Below, in pieces: positions 12,704 through 22,806 of a DNA stretch of 64,000 nucleotides. A model generated the notes under the pieces. It ran no database searches. It saw only the letters and a list, made by a program, of their open reading frames with translations, and had not been told where the DNA came from. The position numbers and the translations under genes are program-made. This stretch comes from Diadophis punctatus similis. Taxonomy: Eukaryota > Chordata > Lepidosauria > Squamata > Dipsadidae. Every line of letters begins with the position of its first letter. The first letter of the stretch is position 1. The stretch spans positions 41,235,220 to 41,299,219 of the forward strand of contig JALIGW010000002.1 in assembly GCA_023053685.1 (NCBI GenBank). Direction: 5' to 3'.

Positions 12704-13984
12704 AATCTTATTGAAAAGTGCTTCATGTTATAAAGTGACTGTAACTGTAGCAAACTGTAAAGAATCTAACAAAGCTGGAAAGTATAGCTTCCCCCCCCCT
12801 TGAAAGAGTAGAAGAATTGTAATTCTTTTGTCTTTGTTCACAAAAGGGTTAAACTTTTTTTAAAAATCAAACTTATAAATATAATATTTCTCTTTACCTA
12901 AATTTTGCATATTATTAAAACCTGCAGAAAAAAGAAAGGATTTTACTGTAATCCAGGTGCAAAGCTTTGATGACATAAAACATTGTAAAAATATCTTTTT
13001 TCTTCTAAAAATGTGTAAAATGAAGATGAAGGGATGTTCAATAAAAGTTATATATTACTGAAATATATAATTAAATTAGTTGTTTACCAGAATGGACCAA
13101 ACGATGAATTTCAGGTTTGTGTTATTATATTGTTTCATGTACAGATTGATCAATTTGCTCCATTCTTTCCTCAGATTAGTTCGTAGAACTACATTCTCCA
13201 ACTCCTTCTCCTCTGCCTAAACTACTCACATTTTCTCCCATTCTGTTATTTGGGATGCCCAACTTTTAGTAGCTTAAGGACCAGAGTGAGCTTTGTGTAG
13301 CTTTTCAAGGCCTTTATTCTAAAGGAGGACAAGTGGTGGTGGGGGGTAAGGTGATTCCCCCTCCCGGAACTTAAACAGCTGTAATTGAAGCACCCATTTT
13401 GTCCCCTTAAAACCTTCAAAAGCTTACACAGATATACTGTAGTTCTGCCAAATAGTTTTGCTTGTTTTGGCAGACTAAGTTATTTTAACAGTTTTGAAGC
13501 ACTAACCTAGAGCTATTGTCTTTCAGAATGTGTCTTTCTTGGTAGGATTCAGTATAAACAATGATGTTGATCCAATTTATTTTCAATTGCAGCTTGATTT
13601 CTAGGGAAATATATTTTCTGTCAAAAAATTCTAATATCTGCTTCCCTTCTCCGTATAAAAATGAATGGAAGTCCCTAGAAATCTGACAGACAACCAGCAA
13701 TTCCATTCAATTGTCACTGATAAGTTCTGTTCTTAAATGTCACTTTTCCACTTCTCTTCCTCACTCCTATCCTGCCTCCCTCCAGTCCCCAGTTGCTTTA
13801 TCAAATGACAGTTGTTTTGATCTTAGAAATGAGATAGCAAGAAACAGGTGAAGAAAGACAAATGATAGAAGTCGCTGTCATTTTTCTCTTGGTTAAACGT
13901 GCTGTAGAGCTACAATTTCATATGCATTTACAGTATGCATACATGCACATAATTTTTATTTGACTAGTAACCCATTTTTCTGCT
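12704..13984. other. Unassigned sequence
   Basis: No supported gene or classified repeat. Confidence 0.5.
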
Positions 13985-14265
13985 GAGGGCAGCTCACTAT
14001 ATTTAAAAACAAAAACCAGAATATAAATAGCTAAACATATAGAATGAAGACAATAATACAGATGCTGAAATCAGCCAACAGTTATAATCTTGGCAAAAGA
14101 GATGTATCTTTGCACATTTTCTAAATGCCAAGAGAGCATGGTCAAATAACACTCTGGAGGGCATGCAATTTTGCACCAATCCTGCAATACCTGATAGTGG
14201 GGTGTCTTCAAGAGGGCTTCTTCTAGCTAGGTGAAACAGATTCATTTATAACAGGAAAGCTGCTC
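13985..14265 (-). mobile_element. Old LINE 3' fragment (L2-like)
   Basis: A minus-strand frame includes LLAFRKCAKIHLFCQ, resembling the LLAFRKAVKTWLFLQ end of the two young L2 copies. It is followed on that strand by 'agctgccctcagc', comparable to their 'cgccgccctgag'. Strongly diverged; assignment rests on this short similarity. Confidence 0.5.
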
Positions 14266-14924
14266 CAGTCATGCCCTCTGCTGTTTACAGCTGGACTTAA
14301 AGGTCAGTACCAATTCCTAAAATCATGTCCAATATACACTCAAAATATGACACATAGTTTGCAATATGGGTATCATATGTGATCTCTCTCTCCTCCTTCT
14401 TTTGTTTAGCAAATTTATGAGACCACCATCTTAACCAAATAATTCTGACTAGCTTACAAAACATACAAATGCCATGTTAAAGGTGTAAGGCTATGCTGAA
14501 TTAAAAATAAGTGTAGTTCCCCACATTATTATTTAACAGCATGAAAACAAAACATATATACTAGTTCCACTAACATCCTGATCCCAGCACTTAGAAGAGA
14601 GCAAGGGGGTGGAGTGGGGGGGATAAAGCAGATCTTCTGGAAGGTCAACAGCTATGGTGCCAATTGGATCTAAGGGATTAGATTTCTATACCTTGTGTCA
14701 ATTAGCAGTTTAGCTGCTGCTTTTGCACCAGCTCCAGATATTTTCAAAATTCAAGACTTCAAAATTACTCTTGAAAATTACTCTTGAAAATTCAAAATTA
14801 CACAGGCAGCAAGGCAGCTGTTAATTGTGGTACCAGTGATTGTTGCCAATTATATCAACAGTATTAATCCAGGTTTCTAATCAATCAAATCCTGGTATTA
14901 TTTAGGATCTTTTTTATTTTATTT
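14266..14924. other. Unassigned sequence
   Basis: No supported feature; a local duplication of 'attactcttgaaaattac' lies near 14760-14795. Confidence 0.5.
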
Positions 14925-14943
14925 TACTAAATCTCCTGCCAAG

Positions 14944-15242
14944 ATGGTGCCGACGACAGCAGCCTTGGTGAAATGCTCTCTGATAGTTTTTCTTTTTTTT
15001 ATCATTCTCTGTGATTCACTATGGATTTCATACTCAAGAGACCAACTACTAAGCATCAAGCAATGTTTCCTTGATTTGCAGTTTTTTGTGACCCCCGTCT
15101 TTAAAAATGCAGAAGAGTTTCTAACACAGGAAGAAGCAACTTCCTCTGAACAATGGATAAACAGAAGCAAATGGAGAAATCGCCGGAGGCAAAGAAGAAG
15201 GGGTAAGCGAGCAGGAATTTTGAATAGACTAAGGAAAAGTGG
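14944..15242 (+). pseudogene. LINE ORF2 N-terminal region
   Basis: Open from an ATG at 14944 into the MITE at 15251. It has a hydrophobic N-terminal stretch (LIVFLFFIILC), a Ser/Glu-rich stretch and then the basic RRRQRRRGKRAG block that precedes the endonuclease in this LINE group. Reading continues after the MITE in decayed form. The ATG may not be the authentic start, because it lies only about 20 bp inside the presumed 5' end. Confidence 0.6.
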
Positions 15243-15250
15243 GATAAAAC
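15243..15250. repeat. 8-bp target duplication GATAAAAC
   Basis: Exact direct repeat with 15561-15568, bracketing the hAT MITE and showing that it inserted into the LINE. Confidence 0.93.
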
Positions 15251-15560
15251 CAGGGGTGAAATCCTCCCGGTTCGCTCTTACCTGTTGGTCGCCACACAGC
15301 CGAAGAAGCTGGTGGCGTTCGCGGCACGGGGCTTCCCCCACCCGCTTCCCCCGCCCACCTGGACGCCGACATTTGCATTCTTTTGCCCTCTGCGCATGCG
15401 CAAAGCATTCTGCTTGCGCAGAGGGCAAAAGAACGCAAATGCCGGTATCCAGGTGGGCGGGGGAAGCAGGTGGGGGAAGTCCCGCACCGCGAACACAACC
15501 AGCTTCTTCGGCTGTGTGGCGACCAACAGGTAAGAGCGAACTGGGAGGATTTTACCCCTG
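15251..15560. mobile_element. Foldback hAT MITE inside the LINE, NRF1-like tip
   Basis: Left end CAGGGGTGAAATCCTCCC and right end GGGAGGATTTTACCCCTG are inverted copies. Nearly the whole 310 bp is a palindrome (for example CACAGCCGAAGAAGCTGGT and its complement). The tip contains TGCGCATGCGCA at 15391-15402, a perfect NRF1 consensus. The exact GATAAAAC duplication confirms a hAT insertion. Open frames on both strands across this element are palindrome artefacts. Confidence 0.93.
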
Positions 15561-15599
15561 GATAAAACCCCTCTCCCTTCACTCTTTCTGACTAATTTA

Positions 15600-17460
15600 T
15601 GCTCACTCGCTGATAAGATGGATGAAATACTTCTTTTAAATAGATGCAATTCTGATTTTTACAATTCAGCAGTTCTCTGCTTCACTGAATCCTGGCTAAA
15701 TGAGTCAATTGATGATAGCAGCCTGCATATCCCAGGATTTCAGATACAAAGAGCAGACAGAATTGCAGAAACATCTGGTAAAAAGAAGGGACGAGGCCAA
15801 TCTTTATATATTAACAGCCACTGGTCCTGAGATATAACTATACTAAAAAAATTATGTGATGTGGACTTAGAGACATTAATTATCAATTGCAAACTATTCT
15901 ATTCTCCACAAGAGTTCTCCTCATTTCTCCTAATTGCTGTGTATGTTTCTCTACAAGCTTGTGTAAACAATGCATTTGCAAACTCTAGCTGATCAGATTA
16001 TGTGGTCTGAAATTAAATACCCAGACTCTCTTCCAAATATTTTAGGAGATTTTAGTAAAGCAAACTTAAGGAAAGAGCTATCAAAATATTTTCAGCATGT
16101 CAATTGTCTTACTAGATGCCACTTTACTTTAGACCACTGCTACGCAACATTAAAAGATGCTTATCGATCTTTACCATGAGCAGCTGTGGGTCACTCTGAT
16201 CATTATATGATTCACCTTGCACCTGCTTACAGACAAAGACATAAAATCATGAAACCAACAATTAAATCAGTAAAGACTTGGACTGAGGAGGCAAAGCTAA
16301 AGCTACATGCTTGCCTTGACTGCACTGATTGGAATGTGTTTGAAGATACATCTGCAGACTTGGATGAATTCACAGATACTGTAACATCATATGTCAGTTT
16401 TTGTGAAGACCTATGTGTGCCGACCAGAAACCTGAGAATATACAGTAACAATAAACCTTGGTTCACAGCTAAACTTAAGTAGCTAAGTCATACCAAAGAC
16501 GAAGCCTACAGAAAAGGTGATAGAATGCTGTACAATCAGGCCAGAAGTGTATTTACAAGAGAGATCAGAGCAGCAAAAAGAAGCTACTCTGAAAAGCTAA
16601 GGAATCAGTTCTCAACAAATGAACCAGCAAACATGGAAAACTCTTAAAAATATCACCGGTTACAGCAAACCACCATCCAAAGTTGAAGAAAATCAACAAC
16701 TGGCAGATTACCTGAATGTGTTTTACTGTAGGTTTGAGAGAAAACTACTGCCACCCATCTCCACAATGCCCATCTCAGACACACCAACATCAGCCAAGCC
16801 TCCTACAACCTACTCCATCCCATTAGGCCCACCACCTCTGGTGATTACAGAGAATGAGGTGCAAGGTCTATTTCATAGACTAAAGCCAGGAAAAGCACCA
16901 GGCCCAGGCAAGCTAACTCTTTCTTGCTTAAAAGTTTGTGCTGATCAACTGGCCCCCATCTTTACCCGCATCTTTAATAAATCTCTAGAGATGTACTATG
17001 TTCCTTTTTGCTTCAAATGCTCAACTATCATCCCAGTGCCAAAGGAACCCTCCATCAAGGAACTGAACAACTTCAGACCAGTTGCTCTGATATCTATTGT
17101 TATGAAGCCCTTTGAAAGGCTAGTGCTGGCCCACCTGAAAACCATTACGTATCCGCTGTTAGACCCCTTACAATTTGCCTACTGAGCAAATGGATCGACA
17201 AATGATGCTGTTAATATGACTCTGCACTACATCCTACAACATCTTGAATCTCCAAAGACCTACGCAAGGGTCCTCTTTGTAGACTTCAGCTCAGCATTCA
17301 ATACCATCATTCCAGATATTCTTCTAACTAAACTAAATCAGCTAGCTGTACCTGACCACACTTGTAAATGGATCATAAGCTTCCTAACAGACAGGAAGCA
17401 GCAGGTGAAGCTAGGCAAAACCACATCTGATACCTGTACAATTATCACAGGAGCACCCTA
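15600..17460 (+). pseudogene. LINE endonuclease to RT (motifs up to GxPQG), broken
   Basis: Successive open pieces at 15618-15830, 16186-16482, 16619-17185 and 17216-17461 belong to one polyprotein. Endonuclease remnants: FTESWLNES, GHSDHYMIHL. RT: HRLKPGKAPGPG, NFRPVALISIVMKPFERL, then LFVDFSSAFNTI (catalytic Asp of motif A present). It ends at GAP followed by TAA where the family has Gln in GxPQG. Breaks are mostly point nonsense mutations. The SPIN-like element begins 39 bp further on, between RT motif B and motif C. Confidence 0.8.
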
Positions 17461-17491
17461 AGGCTGTGTGTTCTCTTCTCTTCTCGTCTCT

Positions 17492-17499
17492 CTATATAC
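17492..17499. repeat. 8-bp target duplication CTATATAC
   Basis: Exact direct repeat with 20438-20445; delimits the 2,938-bp hAT insertion. Joining the two sides restores the LINE reading through 'LYTNDYIS'. Confidence 0.97.
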
Positions 17500-17824
17500 C
17501 AGTGGTTCCCAACCTTTCTAATGCCGCGACCCCTTAATATAGTTCCTCATGTTTTGGTGACCCCCAACCATAAAATTATTTTCGTTGCTACTTCATAACT
17601 GTAATTTTGCTACTGTTATGAATCGTAATGTAAATATCTAATATGCAGGATGTATTTTCATTGTTACAAATTGAACATAATTAAAGCATAGCGATTAATC
17701 ACAAAAACAATATGTAATTATGCCAGATCAGAAATTCTCGGGCCAGTCTTTGCAAGAGCACAAGGAATATCAACTTCCACAACAAGTCTACTTCTGTATT
17801 TAGACTTGATAACCAACAAGTGTA

Positions 17825-17963
17825 CAGCAATATTTCTCAATCTCAGCAACTTTTAAGGTGCCTGGACTTCAACTCCCAGAATTCTAAGCAAAGCTGGCTA
17901 TGGAATTTTGGGAGTTGAAGTCCAGGTATATTGAAGTTGTTGAGGTTGAGAAATTGTAGCCTG
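17825..17963. mobile_element. Palindromic MITE nested in the SPIN-like element
   Basis: CAGCAATATTTCTCAATCTC on the left pairs with the complement of 'tgaggttgagaaattg' on the right, with GGACTTCAACTCCCAGAATT against AATTTTGGGAGTTGAAGTCC. It shares the central phrase with the MITE at 11166 but has different ends. Confidence 0.65.
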
Positions 17964-18241
17964 CAGTGTCGAAAAACTAGAAATCAGATAAGCTTCCAGC
18001 AAAGTAATCCCTGTTTAGTAGCTTTCTCCCAGGACTCCAAAGTTTCAGGAGGCAAACAGGGGGCAAAAAACCCCATGATTGGTCCAAAAACATTGCCAGG
18101 GTCCCCAAAGCCAATTTCCTCTTTTAAGCTCTTTCTTCTTAAAACAGCCTCATATTCCTTCCTCCCCCATGGGGACTGCTCACCCACCCTTCCCAAAACC
18201 CCTGCAAAGACAACAATTTTAATTTGCAAGGCTCTTCTTTC

Positions 18242-18640
<399 letters not shown>

Positions 18641-19151
18641 AGCACCACAAGATCCATGCATGCCAAACTCTCTGGCAACCTGGACAAATTGTGGTTATTC
18701 AGTCACTTCAGGAAAGCGGAGCAAGCAGGGAGGGGATCCTGCCCGCCCTGCCTACACTTGTAGCAAAGCCAGCCTGCCCCACAGAGCCATCCTTGTCCAG
18801 GGAACCACCCAGCCAGCCCACCCCACCCTCGCCTTCTCCAAAAGGCGCCCTCTGCTGCCAGTCATAGGGACCCCCGATTAGAAACCCCCTCCCCCTGATC
18901 TCTCCCCTCCCTCCTGGAGACTGGCAGCTGCATTGTGTTGCTGGCCGTCCTTATCTGCGGCGGAGGAAGAGCCCGGGCGGGCTTGCAAGGCGGGGCTTGG
19001 GTGGCTCGGGATCCTCCTGCCTTCCTTCCTGCTCACCGGGCGGCCTCTGCGGCTCCTCTCCGCCCCGGTGGTGGCGCCTTTCCCTCCCCAAGCACGCTCG
19101 GGGGGAACCTCTCCAAAGCCGGCCATGCAACCCGGGTGCGCTGTTGCACAC

Positions 19152-19247
19152 CTTGTAAACGTCACCGTAAGTGCCAGAGCTGATGTGCTGGATGAGCTCA
19201 TAGCACAGCCGCGGGTCCTGCAGTGAGACGTCCTGCAAGGCGCTTAT
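19152..19247 (-). pseudogene. MAP4K2: MAP4K2-like kinase first-exon fragment captured in a hAT
   Basis: Minus-strand translation over 32 codons contains SALQDVSLQDPR, then a Tyr-Glu-Leu-Ile-Gln stretch and SSGTYGDVYK. This is the start of the GCK/MAP4K kinase domain: the DVSLQDPR segment fits MAP4K2 better than MAP4K1, 3 or 5, and GTYGDVYK is the glycine loop. Two defects are visible. The codon at the expected initiator position is ATA, and the first loop Gly is Ser. The homology stops after Tyr-Lys and is followed on that strand by GTGTGC, a plausible splice donor, so this is genomic exon plus flank rather than a processed copy. The frame stays open upstream (to about 19382) without recognisable homology. 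Paralogue assignment is from memory of the family. Confidence 0.75.
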
Positions 19248-19560
19248 GGTCCCCTCGCCCAGCCGCCTTTTCAAAGATTCCCCTTTGTGGCTGGAGGACA
19301 ATTCCTTCAAACTCTTCTGTTCCTTCTTCATTCTTTGCAAATTTGATTCATGAGAAGCGTCAAACTCTCTCCTTCGTAACACCCGTTTGTCCTCTTGGGT
19401 TTATATGTCTTCTGCTTTAAGAACTATATTTTATATTTTATTAAATCCTCCCACCCAGACACTCCCTGCTACCCCCTCCGGCATCCCCGTCTCCTCACTT
19501 GCCACGTCCCACATCTCCGACTACAGCCGGGACTCGCAAACCAGGCCGGCCGGGGCTTGC

Positions 19561-20157
19561 AGCGGCAATTTCTTCCCGCTGGTGTCGAAGGGAAAGGGAG
19601 TCATGGGGGGAATGGCCAGCCAACAACCACTTAAGTTTAACAGCGCATGACGGCGGGAAGGAGGACAGCCGGGTCGGGCTCGTCTGTCTGCCCTCTCGCC
19701 CTTGGCTGGCGCGGAGACCCAGCGAAGAAAGAGGCAAACAGGGAGGGAGGGAAGAAAGAGACTGAGAGATATTAGCACAGATATTAGTCCATCGCCGCCG
19801 CCCTGATCATATGGAGCAGGGCAGCGGCGATGGACCATGCTCCGGCAACACCTCCTTCTCCAGTTCCCTCCGGCTTAGCTCCTCCTGCCCCCGGCAGTGG
19901 CGCCCTCAGCACCGAGGCTGTATGATCAGGCTAGCCCTGCGCTAATATCTCTTAGTCTCTCTCTTCCCTCCCTCCCTGTTTGCCTCTTTGTTTGCTGGGT
20001 CTCCGCGCCAGCCGAGGGCGAGAGGGCAGACAGACTATTCCAACCCAGCTGTCCTCCTTCCCGCCGTCGTGCGCTGTGAAACTTAAGTGGTCGTTGGCTG
20101 GCCGTTCCCTCCCGTGACTCCCTTTCCCTTCGACACCAGCGGGAAGAAACTGCCACT
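19561..20157. repeat. Long inverted repeat (~218-bp arms) inside the SPIN-like element
   Basis: Left arm 19561-19778 and right arm 19941-20157 are reverse complements with scattered mismatches. For example, 'tcttcccgctggtgtcgaag' is mirrored by 'cttcgacaccagcgggaaga', and 'gagagatattag' by 'ctaatatctc'. The ~160-bp loop has a smaller hairpin (ccatcgccgccgccctg ... cagggcagcggcgatgg, 19791-19836). A transcript would fold into long dsRNA. The mirrored ORFs on both strands are consequences of this structure. Confidence 0.88.
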
Positions 20158-20445
20158 GTGAGCAGGAGACAGGGGTGGCCACAGATGTCTTAAGCACCAC
20201 CTTGTACTCTCCAGTGTGCAATCTTGCGACGCCCTGCCCCTTAGCTCGGCCGCCAGGCATCACAAACACCTCTCACCAAATGGCACCTCTCCCAACCAAT
20301 CGGAGGGCTCGGGCGAGTTGAACCGATATGGCCAGGCTTGTGGCAGTGGGGGGGGGAGCTGAGGATGCCAGGGCGACCCCTGGGAAATGGTCGTTCGACC
20401 CCCAAAGGGGTCCCGACCCCCAGGTTGGGAACCACTGCTATATAC

Positions 20446-21075
20446 CAATGATTACATCTCAAAAGATTCCTCTGTTAAAGTACTGAAGTTTGCAGATGAT
20501 ACAACAGTGATTGGTCTCATTCTAGACAACAATGAATCTGAATACAGACGGGAGGTTGACCAACTAGCCTTGTGGTGCAACCGGAACAATCTTGAACTAA
20601 ACACACTCAAAACCATAGAAATGGTGGTAGATTTTAGGAGAAACCCTCCTATACTACCACTTCTTACAATACTATACAACACAGTATCAACAATAGAGTC
20701 CTTCAAGTTTTTAGGCTTTATCATATATCAAGACTTAAAATGGACACCTAACATCAAAAACATCATCAAAAAAGTACAACAAAGAAAGTTCTTTCTGCGC
20801 CAACTCAGAAAGCTCAAACTGCTGAAAGAGCTGCTGATTCAGTTCTACAGAGGAATTATTGAATCTGTCATCTGCACCTCTATAACTGTCTGGTTTGGCT
20901 CTGCAACCCAGACTTCAATGGATAATTAGAACTGCAGAAAAAACAATTGCTACCAACCTGCCTTCCAAGTCAAAAAGAGGGCTGTGAAAATATCTACATA
21001 CCCCTCACATCCTGGACATAAATTGTTTCAACTTCTACCCTCAAAATGACGCTATAGGGCTCTGCACACCAGAAC
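20446..21075 (+). pseudogene. LINE RT palm (FADD) and thumb segment
   Basis: Continues the disrupted LINE: VLKFADDTTVIGLI carries catalytic Asp-Asp of motif C, followed by NLELNTLKTIEMVVDF, FLGFIIYQDLKW, QRKFFLRQLRKLKL and SVICTSITVWFGSATQ. A frame change follows at about 20925, after which the frame reads RRIIRTAEK-like sequence. The same region is present at 37303-37560. Confidence 0.85.
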
Positions 21076-21083
21076 AACTAGAC
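21076..21083. repeat. 8-bp target duplication AACTAGAC
   Basis: Exact direct repeat with 21446-21453. The same LINE position is duplicated around an unrelated MITE at 37566-37573 / 38081-38088. Confidence 0.95.
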
Positions 21084-21445
21084 CAGTGGTTCCCAACCTG
21101 TGGTACGTGTACCACTAGTGGTACGCGAGGGCCTTCCAGGTGGTACGCGAACACTTTTGGGGTCATGAACGATTTATAGTTAGTTATTTTTGACTTCACA
21201 AAAATGTTTACTGCCTAACACAAGATAATCTGGCAACGATTTGCAACTGTTGCCACACGCCACCCACCTGGTCCCAGCGGCCTGAGAATCCAGTTGCTGG
21301 ATGCGCGGGGCCAAAAAAGGAATGGTACAATTATGGAAATAAAGTGATATCTGATCGAATTTAGTTTCTCTGGAACCAGGTGGTACGCGGCGACTTTACG
21401 GGACCTCCAAGTGGTACTCGATCACAAAAAGGTTGGGAACCACTG
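21084..21445. mobile_element. hAT MITE (CAGTGGTTCCCAACCTGTGGTA)
   Basis: 362 bp with TIRs CAGTGGTTCCCAACC / GGTTGGGAACCACTG and internal 'ggtggtacgcg' repeats near both ends. Exact AACTAGAC duplication. It shares the outer 15 bp with the SPIN-like element at 17500 but not the subterminal sequence, so it is a different hAT using the same terminus. Confidence 0.93.
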
Positions 21446-21542
21446 AACTAGACACAAGGACAGTTTTTTCCCTGAATGCCATCACTCTGCTAAACAACTA
21501 ATTCCCACAACACTGTAAAATTATATACTAAGACTATATTAC

Positions 21543-21588
21543 TATTTTATTTTATTTTATTTTATTTTATTTTATTTTATTTTATTTT

Positions 21589-21648
<60 letters not shown>

Positions 21649-21660
21649 TATTTATTTATT
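21543..21660. repeat. (TTTTA)n / (TTTA)n, minus-strand LINE tail
   Basis: About nine TTTTA units followed by about 17 TTTA units, directly adjoining the 3' end of the minus-strand LINE. Confidence 0.95.
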
Positions 21661-22327
21661 TGTCAAACATGTATAGAATAGTAGTAGTTTGTATAAACAT
21701 AAGTAAAAAGTAACGATAAAAGAGGACAATAGGACAGTAGGACAGGGACGGTAGGCACAGTGGTGCGCTTATGCACGCCCCTTACAGACCTCTTAGAAAC
21801 GAGGAGAGGTCGACTGTAGACAGTCTAAGGTTAAAGTTTTTGGGATTTGGGGAAGAAACCACAGAGTCAGGTAGTGCATTCCAGGCATTGATCACTCTGT
21901 TGCTGAAGTCGTATTTTCTGCAGTCGAGTTTGGAACGGTTTACATTTAGTTTGAATCTATTACGTGCTCGTGTATTGCTGTGGTTGAAGCTGAAGTAGTC
22001 ATTAACAGGAAGGACATTTTGGTATATGATTTTATGAACTACATTTAGATCAGATCGGAGGCGACGAACTTGTAAATTGTCTAATCCCGGTATTTCAAGT
22101 CTGGTGGAATAAAGTATTTTGTTGTGAGCGGAGGAGTGAAAGACTCTTCTTGTGAAATATTTCTGGACTTTCTTAATTGTATTTATGTCTGATATGCAGT
22201 GCGGGTTCCAGACAGGTGAGCTGTATTCCAGAATTGGTCTAACAAATGTTTTGTATGCTCTGGTTAGCAATGTAATGTTGCCAGAGAAGAAGCTACACAA
22301 GTTTAGATTAACAACACTTAGTGCCTA
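21546..22327 (-). mobile_element. Second LINE (minus strand) inserted in the first LINE's 3' UTR
   Basis: A 172-codon minus-strand frame (21782-22300) reads as the thumb and C-terminal region of a CR1/jockey-superfamily RT: TRAYKTFVRPILEYSSPVWN, KKVQKYFTRRVF, RRLRSDLNVVHKIIY and NRVINAWNALPDSVVSS. Its 3' end faces left and is an A-rich tail, (TTTTA)n plus (TTTA)n on the plus strand, at 21543-21660. The host LINE resumes at 'cttcttctcatccttcc' (compare 38180). A CTATT at both junctions may be a short target duplication. No palm motif, so 5'-truncated. Confidence 0.82.
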
Positions 22328-22574
22328 TTCTTCTTCTCATCCTTCCTAGTACCCATCTCTTCCCACTTATGGCTATAACCATGTTGCTTGTATCTTTACA
22401 ACTTATATTGTTTTTATTGTTTCCTAGTATGATTTGATTGCTTATTAGTATCCTATGACTATCAATAAGTGTTGTATCTTATGATTCTTGATGAATATAT
22501 TTTATTTTTTCTTTATGTACACTGAGAGCATATGCACCAAAGACAAATTCTTTGTGTGTCCAATCACATTTGGC

Positions 22575-22657
22575 CAATAAAGAATTCTATTCTAATTCTA
22601 ATTCTAATTCTATTCTAATTCTAATTCTAATTCTAATTCTATTCTATTCTATTCTAA
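22575..22657 (+). repeat. (ATTCT)n/(AATTCT)n LINE 3' microsatellite
   Basis: Follows 'cacatttggccaataaagaa' at the LINE end and contains AATAAA overlapping the 3' terminus. The same arrangement ends the LINE copies at 38.4 and 52.6 kb. Confidence 0.93.
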
Positions 22658-22700
22658 ACAAAACAAACACCTTCTAAAGTTTTTAAATGCTGATGTTGTG

Positions 22701-22806
22701 TGATAGATAGATGATAGACATATGATAATAGATAGAAGACAGACAGATAGACAGACAGAAAGACAGAGACAGACAGACAGACAGATGGATAGATAGATGA
22801 GAGAGA
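22701..22806. repeat. GATA/GACA tract (Bkm-like)
   Basis: Mixed GATA and GACA tetranucleotides (gatagatagatgatagacat ... acagacagacagacagatgg). Bkm-type GATA/GACA repeats were first described in snakes and accumulate on snake W chromosomes. This tract is short and does not by itself locate the window. Confidence 0.85.

Noticed and set aside
14919..15649. Long ORFs on both strands around 15.3 kb
   Set aside because: The minus-strand frames are palindrome artefacts of the MITE at 15251. Only the plus-strand LINE part (14944-15242) has meaning.
18878..20269. Multiple GC-rich ORFs on both strands
   Set aside because: Caused by GC bias and the long inverted repeat; apart from the 32-codon kinase segment none resembles a protein.
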